From contig CAMPET010000096.1 in assembly GCA_946803715.1 (NCBI GenBank), forward strand, positions 1 to 43,640: DNA of 43,640 bases, in the 5' to 3' direction. Made by a program: the position numbers and the translations under genes. The notes beneath the pieces were generated by a model. It was not told the DNA's origin. It ran no database searches and saw only the letters and a list, made by a program, of their open reading frames with translations. The stretch comes from Beroe ovata. Lineage: Eukaryota > Ctenophora > Nuda > Beroida > Beroidae. Below, in pieces: positions 41,940 through 43,640 of this stretch; the first letter of the stretch is position 1; each line of letters starts with the position of its first letter.

Positions 41940-42884
41940 NCTTTGACACTAGCCCGTGCATTCCACTGATGATAGCCATGATGATAGATGATTTTCGTTT
42001 TCAATCATATTCTATCATAGACGCAGATATGAATACCGCTGATCGGCTGTGCTGGCGCGATGTCAATGCGTTTCTCAGTCGAGAGCTTCACAGCCTCTGA
42101 GCTGGACAGAATATCTCAAGCATGATATCATGCTTTTAGCTTTTTGTTCTAGTCCTATATTAAATCGGGATGGATTTTGTTTAAACGCAACCTGTTCCAC
42201 AGCCTTTTTAATGCAGTTTCAAACACCTTTGGCCATGTGAAACTTGTCTCCAACACCTTACCTACACACCCACCCCAATACCCCGCCCCCCCACACACGC
42301 ACACAAACACCCCCACACACAAACAACCCCACACACACACTAACAAACAAACAAACACACACACTAACAAACAAACACACACCTTTATTAAGCGGGGTGT
42401 TGTTGTCCGAGTCTGTAATATCACTGAACATATCGAGGTCGTGACTGGACGAGTGGTGGAAACTATCGGCCATCTCCACCCTCAATTTCACGATATCTTG
42501 TAGATTATCGGCCGGGTTATCCAGGACCCCGCCCATCATCACGCCATCCTCGTCACAACTGGGAATGCCGGAGTCCGTGGAGGCGGATCGGGCGAGACGC
42601 CGGGGCGGCGGAGGCGAGAGCTCGAACGAGTGTTGGCGTCCACCTGGCGCACAGGGGGCAATAATCGGGTGGTTATTGGAATTTGGGGGATGTGCCTGAG
42701 TGGAGGGTGGGGTGCTTGATGTGTGTTTGGATTGTGTATTTTGTGTTTGGATGTGCCTGCTGGATTTGGGGTTCATGTGAGCACGGGGCATCGGGTTTGG
42801 ATGTGTTCTGTGTTCCAGATATGAGGGAGTAGTATTAGTTACGATGGAAATCCAATGAGAAAACCGCGGGATGATTCCAATCAT
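20240..42884 (-). CDS. Large multi-repeat, coiled-coil protein of unknown family (about 1852 aa, about 35 exons)
   Basis: Exons, 5' to 3': 42884-42383, 41480-41403, 41050-41021 (tentative), 39338-39209, 38359-38202, 37459-37286, 36726-36653, 36491-36336, 35771-35598, 30998-30863, 30769-30707, 30333-30202, 30067-29976, 29743-29587, 28720-28555, 28036-27918, 27716-27616, 27082-26854, 26535-26422, 25853-25708, 25568-25455, 25178-25086, 24949-24814, 24706-24278, 24181-23844, 23463-23376, 23262-23177, 22956-22652, 22401-22242, 21980-21923, 21459-21321, 21171-20986, 20908-20780, 20695-20617, 20527-20240. The coding sum is 5559 nt, a multiple of three, ending in TGA. Layout: Ser/Pro-rich head, eight tandem repeats (about residues 204-1075), disordered linker (to about 1580), Glu/Arg-rich helix to the end. 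No signal peptide or membrane segment is evident, so it is probably intracellular. The family is not recognised. The nearly identical exons 34197-34024, 33466-33393, 33231-33076 and 32552-32379 can replace the 37459-35598 set but cannot be added to it in frame. The start is uncertain. Confidence 0.85.
21529..21631 (-). CDS. Candidate alternative first exon giving a coiled-coil-only isoform
   Basis: ATG at 21631 opens 34 codons (starting MPKPSPLILIEG) that end in ATTG/GTGAGT, phase 1, matching the phase-1 acceptor of exon 21459-21321. It cannot be a cassette exon: reading in from the upstream exon meets stops. An internal promoter would give a protein of only the helical tail. The evidence is the open frame, the donor and the phase match only. 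Confidence 0.3.
21777..21906. repeat. TG microsatellite
   Basis: Long (TG)n with TTTG interruptions in the intron between exons 21980-21923 and 21459-21321. Confidence 0.95.
22242..24862 (-). CDS. Disordered linker of the repeat protein
   Basis: The end of exon 24949-24814, then 24706-24278, 24181-23844, 23463-23376, 23262-23177, 22956-22652 and 22401-22242. Composition is Ser, Pro, Asp, Gly and Lys. It includes an SR-like patch (SSRSRSPRNRRDSD), a Pro/Ser/Ala-rich exon, and a Lys/Gly-rich run (KKGSKKKKGGKGKGKGKD) after the helix-like AAEIIKDAGILDNYID. No domain is recognised. Splice phases agree at every junction. Confidence 0.8.
24863..25541 (-). CDS. Repeat 8 of the repeat protein
   Basis: The remainder of exon 25568-25455, exon 25178-25086 and the start of 24949-24814. 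Starts TPKIAGTYETEI, DSGWKSAKNLEITPQGEVMY, then ATLAFDNNGFTGNVV and closes SRVIRGRR. The closing Trp is absent because no repeat follows. Confidence 0.75.
25542..26535 (-). CDS. Repeat 7 of the repeat protein
   Basis: Exons 26535-26422, 25853-25708 and the first nine codons of 25568-25455. Starts ETVPGVYLLKRR, DDHWTALNLQLVV, then a segment with four Cys residues, GTAEFDPRDGTGKQ, and closes VEVRGETW. As between repeats 2 and 3, the boundary to repeat 8 lies inside an exon. Confidence 0.75.
26854..27716 (-). CDS. Repeat 6 of the repeat protein
   Basis: Exons 27716-27616 and 27082-26854. Starts with an Glu-rich lead, THGSYICMEKIGNNWTSSSK, ALIVTPSNK, then ARLRFDGDTFSGKIVQKDGE in the second exon, closing TEISGFKF (Phe replaces the final Trp). 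Phase-1 introns flank it. Confidence 0.75.
27414..27609. repeat. Two CA microsatellites with an assembly gap
   Basis: CA tracts at 27414-27462 and about 27563-27609, separated by about 100 bp of unique intron. The N at 27463 ends the first tract. Confidence 0.9.
27918..28720 (-). CDS. Repeat 5 of the repeat protein
   Basis: Exons 28720-28555 and 28036-27918. Starts DETIAGEYF, has REDGSWGGGPVITITPSGAVL, a middle segment, NLLTGWIQA, and closes VQIRGSLW. The intron between the two exons contains the CA-rich repeat at 28292-28530. Confidence 0.75.
28292..28530. repeat. Complex CA-rich repeat (ACACATAGACACAAACA units)
   Basis: Intronic array of CA-rich units with a higher-order pattern built on ACACATAGACACA. 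The long ORFs across it are simple-sequence translations. Confidence 0.9.
29587..30769 (-). CDS. Repeat 4 of the repeat protein
   Basis: Exons 30769-30707, 30333-30202, 30067-29976 and 29743-29587. Starts DRSMTGKYS, has EDVWINKSDILSISPHGVVEF, a long insert with a Pro-rich part, EAEIVFNATRYYGHK, and closes VEIRGYKW (about 145 residues, the longest with repeat 2). Phase-1 introns precede and follow it. Confidence 0.75.
30863..30998 (-). CDS. Repeat 3, second half
   Basis: Single exon, phase 0 in and phase 1 out. Encodes MDLVFFDGKFIGEMTA and closes EEIRGIRW. It joins either copy of the preceding exon (32379 or 35598). Confidence 0.75.
31222..31896 (-). CDS. Intronic ORF of 224 codons, possible nested gene
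   Basis: A complete open frame from ATG 31896 to a stop at 31222, lying inside the intron between exons 32552-32379 and 30998-30863 on the same strand. The N-terminus is basic (KIRQRCSMRRKKSLSNR), the middle rich in Ser/Thr/Pro, followed by an Asp/Glu patch (CSDEDDMSD), an Asn/Thr/Asp run, and a Cys-containing end (VCLVCSM). No family is recognised. Composition suggests a disordered, phosphorylated protein if expressed. It could also be a terminal exon of an alternative transcript. The right-hand block copy (34825-35115) keeps only the first 94 or so codons before the N at 34824. Confidence 0.45.
   Translation of the reverse strand: MKFSFEKIRQRCSMRRKKSLSNRTTSAPHLFKDDNIPVVFTPVKTNPEKNSVTSTTTRFRSTPVDNQPKARKNVSFDTSPTPLTSAFSSHNTSRGDRSSSKTTVPHPYFRRNFTRGPGSIQLPPLSSPIRRSSLNLLASSCELVSPQLPDCSDEDDMSDRQLCCSYHDNSTSADNNTTDNNNTTDNSADTSVHEVCLVCSMVRPELRTPHFPDNISPAHLRTFF
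32379..32528 (-). CDS. Repeat 3, first half, left-hand copy
   Basis: Encodes the same protein stretch as 35598-35747; the nucleotide sequence is almost identical. It ends in phase 0 and can splice directly to exon 30998-30863. Confidence 0.7.
32529..34197 (-). CDS. Repeat 2, left-hand copy of the duplicated block
   Basis: Exons 34197-34024, 33466-33393, 33231-33076 and the first codons of 32552-32379. Splice sites, phases and lengths equal those of the right-hand copy, with a handful of amino-acid differences (for example KVYEG against KVDKG, VTEGAH against VSEGAH). Both copies stay open. It cannot follow the right-hand copy in frame: that copy ends in phase 0, while this one begins in phase 1. 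Confidence 0.7.
34825..35115 (-). pseudogene. Truncated second copy of the intronic ORF, cut at an assembly gap
   Basis: Starts with the same ATG context and N-terminus as 31222-31896 and stays open to the N at 34824, where the sequence changes abruptly. About five amino-acid changes separate the copies. The break is an assembly join rather than a proven gene truncation. Confidence 0.6.
35598..35747 (-). CDS. Repeat 3, first half, right-hand copy
   Basis: Continues in the same exon as the end of repeat 2: NPNIVGHYY, AGQWRPCSLTLEV, SNGTLSL, then donor GAG/GTTAGC in phase 0. The matching second half is the exon 30998-30863, beyond the duplicated block. Confidence 0.75.
35748..37459 (-). CDS. 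Repeat 2, right-hand copy of the duplicated block
   Basis: Exons 37459-37286, 36726-36653, 36491-36336 and the first eight codons of 35771-35598. Starts DPRQTGRYV, has a long insert before EDWEILPIDLSI, then GKVTMNDEQ, RFIVASFDETCSTFTGKLV and closes VEIRGRKW. It splices in phase to repeat 1 upstream, so this copy is the one joined to the 5' part in the present sequence. Confidence 0.75.
38202..39338 (-). CDS. Repeat 1 of the repeat protein
   Basis: Exons 39338-39209 and 38359-38202. Starts DGSHAGVYL, has DDVWSNEDV, then VYVTADGKVFI, a variable middle, GSLTFSDGELSGWVKF, and closes VRIFGKRW (about 95 residues). Alternating hydrophobic residues suggest beta strands. The intron after the closing Trp is phase 1. 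Confidence 0.75.
38388..38560. repeat. Direct repeat of about 31 bp in an intron
   Basis: The sequence GGGGTGAGAGATAGAGGGC followed by TGTACCTACAGG occurs near 38389 and again near 38529. GTGAGTGAG-rich sequence lies between the two copies. Confidence 0.7.
39741..39804. repeat. Perfect tandem duplication of a 32-bp unit
   Basis: Two identical adjacent copies (39741-39772 and 39773-39804) beginning ATCGTGAATATTG, in the intron between 41021 and 39338. Confidence 0.9.
39914..40001. repeat. 22-bp minisatellite, four copies, each with an E-box core
   Basis: Unit ACGTGACTGTCACATGRCAAC plus C. Consecutive units form CACGTG, an E-box, at their joins, and each unit also contains the short palindrome GTGACTGTCAC. 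It lies in an intron of the repeat-protein gene. Confidence 0.85.
41021..41050 (-). CDS. Candidate 30-nt microexon before the first repeat
   Basis: Flanked by CACCCTAG and GTAAGA, with length a multiple of three and phase 1 on both sides. It would encode SARDTIGRL, which places an I-G-R-L motif at the point where every other repeat is preceded by I-x-G-x-x-W. Splicing from 41403 straight to 39338 is also in frame. Confidence 0.4.
41403..41480 (-). CDS. Second exon of the repeat protein, acidic linker
   Basis: A 78-nt exon between TACAG and GTATGT, phase 1 on both sides. It encodes an Asp/Glu/Pro-rich segment (LLDIPEESPDPYH) joining the head to the first repeat. Confidence 0.7.
41842..41940. 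repeat. 98-bp poly-G run next to an N, probable assembly artefact
   Basis: An uninterrupted run of G from 41842 to 41939, followed by N at 41940. Homopolymers like this are typical of dark-cycle poly-G reads in two-colour sequencing rather than genomic DNA. It lies in the intron between 42383 and 41480, so intron length there is unreliable. Confidence 0.8.
42287..42382. repeat. CA-rich repeat
   Basis: Irregular CA/CAAA-rich tract directly downstream (in gene direction) of the donor at 42382. Confidence 0.85.
42383..42884 (-). CDS. Putative first coding exon of the repeat protein
   Basis: The ATG at 42884 is immediately preceded in frame by TAA, so if this exon is initial the start is fixed. 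The first 80 residues are rich in His, Pro, Asn and Thr and look unconserved. An acceptor (GCGCCAG) at 42644 could instead begin the exon at 42643, giving a start further upstream. After that point the sequence is clearly coding-like: a Pro stretch, RRLARSASTDSG (a possible basophilic-kinase site), then an acidic Asp/Ser region. It ends with AAAG/GTGTGT, phase 1, joining the exon at 41480. Confidence 0.6.
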
Positions 42885-43297
42885 TTAGCTTTGATCAGTG
42901 TTTGGTCGAATATCACATCTTACAGTAATTGTGTCAAGGGTAAATGGTGTCAATAACCGCGATAGCATGTCATTTCCACCAATTAAAAACATAAACTGGT
43001 CAGCTGTGGAGATATTCATCCATGCATTTTGATCATAATCCTCCGTACTAAATTATTCGCAGAATCCAGAATAGCGTTTGTCATGCTGGCCGCAGAATAA
43101 CGTATGTCATGCTGGCCGCCGAACAGTTTTTGACGGCGGCTGTTCTACAAATATTGTCGCATCTGAATAGTATTCTGTTCACTATCGTATAGGCTAACTA
43201 CAGGCTAAGACTATGTTTTATTGTTTTGTCACTCGTCACAGACAAACAAAGTTGTGTCTAGACAATAGTCAAAGCATCCTCACCATGGTGTTAGTTC
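42885..43297. other. Region upstream of the repeat-protein gene
   Basis: No coding exon seen. It may hold the promoter of the repeat-protein gene if 42884 is the true start. A short duplicated motif, TCATGCTGGCCGC, occurs twice near 43081-43120. Confidence 0.4.
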
Positions 43298-43482
43298 GGG
43301 CATAAGTCCGTTTGCCACTTTGGCCAGGCGCCGGTCTTACGCAGGTCTAACGCCGGTCTAATGCCGGTCTAACGCCGGTCTANCGCCGGTCTAACGCCAG
43401 TCTGACGCAGGTTATGCGCTGGTTTGGCGCTGGTTTGGCATTAGACCGGCGCCTGGCCAAAGTGGCAAACGGACTTATGCCC
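43298..43482. mobile_element. MITE-like non-autonomous DNA transposon with 40-bp perfect inverted repeats
   Basis: Left terminal repeat 43298-43337 (begins GGGCATAAGTCCG) and right terminal repeat 43443-43482 are exact reverse complements over 40 bp. The element is flanked on both sides by GTTAGTTC (43290-43297 and 43483-43490), an 8-bp target duplication. The interior has no ORF and consists of ACGCCGGTCTA-like 11-bp units, interrupted by the N at 43383. An 8-bp duplication is usual for hAT-type (also P-type) elements, but the termini do not let me assign a family. Confidence 0.85.
43338..43442. repeat. 11-bp minisatellite inside the MITE-like element
   Basis: About eight degenerate copies of ACGCCGGTCTA, related to the inner end of the terminal repeats (GCGCCGGTCT). 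It seems to have grown from the terminal repeat itself. The gap at 43383 makes the copy number uncertain. Confidence 0.8.
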
Positions 43483-43593
43483 GTTAGTTCACTGTGGCCC
43501 ATGACCGGGGCTATGTATGTCAGTATAACTTATGTGCGATGCTGATCAGCTCATCGGCAGCTGCTTTTACACTCACGATAACATGGGTGACCA

Positions 43594-43640
43594 CATGTGT
43601 GTGTGTGTATGTGTGTGTGTGTATGTGTGTGTGTGTGTGT
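43594..43640. repeat. TG microsatellite at the window edge
   Basis: (TG)n with TATG interruptions running off the end of the window. Confidence 0.9.

Noticed and set aside
41770-41979. A poly-proline ORF
   Set aside because: A translation of the artefactual poly-G tract.
1-43640. CRISPR arrays, bacterial operons, prophage or attachment sites
   Set aside because: Spliced exons with GT-AG introns and animal gene families show a eukaryotic nuclear sequence; the direct repeats are micro- and minisatellites without unique spacers.

Overview
This is a window of animal nuclear DNA, probably from an invertebrate with a compact genome. Introns are short (about 60-300 bp, GT-AG), genes are packed head to tail, and CA/TG microsatellites are plentiful. 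I cannot fix the species. The mix of genes and the short introns would suit an early-branching metazoan such as a sponge, but that is a guess. Single N characters at 2737, 7529, 8523, 15913, 27463, 34824, 41940 and 43383 mark assembly joins, nearly all beside simple repeats.

Left part, 1-9 kb: the 3' seven exons of ERGIC2 (+ strand, ends 1881), then a small unrecognised three-exon gene (+, 2536-3301), then a Rap/Ras-type small GTPase (- strand, 5345-8661) whose first exon is cut by an assembly gap. Middle part, 9-19 kb: a plasma-membrane-type Na+/H+ exchanger (-, 9488-11875) and a mitochondrial-type Na+/Ca2+ exchanger (NCLX/SLC8B1, +, 12751-14631). Both have a single coding exon, and they are transcribed away from a shared 875-bp intergenic region. 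A TIGAR-like histidine phosphatase (+, 17997-18797), also with one coding exon, follows.

Right part, 20-43 kb: one large gene on the - strand fills more than half the window. I reconstructed about 35 exons by hand. Every junction is GT-AG and phase-compatible, and together they give an open frame of about 1852 codons when one of two near-identical exon blocks is used. The protein has a Ser/Pro-rich N-terminus, eight divergent tandem repeats of about 90-150 residues that each open with a Gly-x-Tyr motif and close with an I-x-G-x-(K/R)-W-like motif, a long disordered Ser/Pro/Lys-rich linker, and a C-terminal Glu/Arg-rich helical (coiled-coil) region. I do not recognise the repeat; it is the best candidate here for something undescribed.

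Within this gene a 3.2-kb block is present twice (31606-34823 and 34825-38095). The copies meet exactly at an N, and splicing both in series would break the reading frame, so the second copy is probably the other haplotype left in the assembly. An intronic same-strand ORF of 224 codons sits in the same interval. At the right edge a 185-bp MITE-like element has 40-bp perfect terminal inverted repeats and an 8-bp target duplication.
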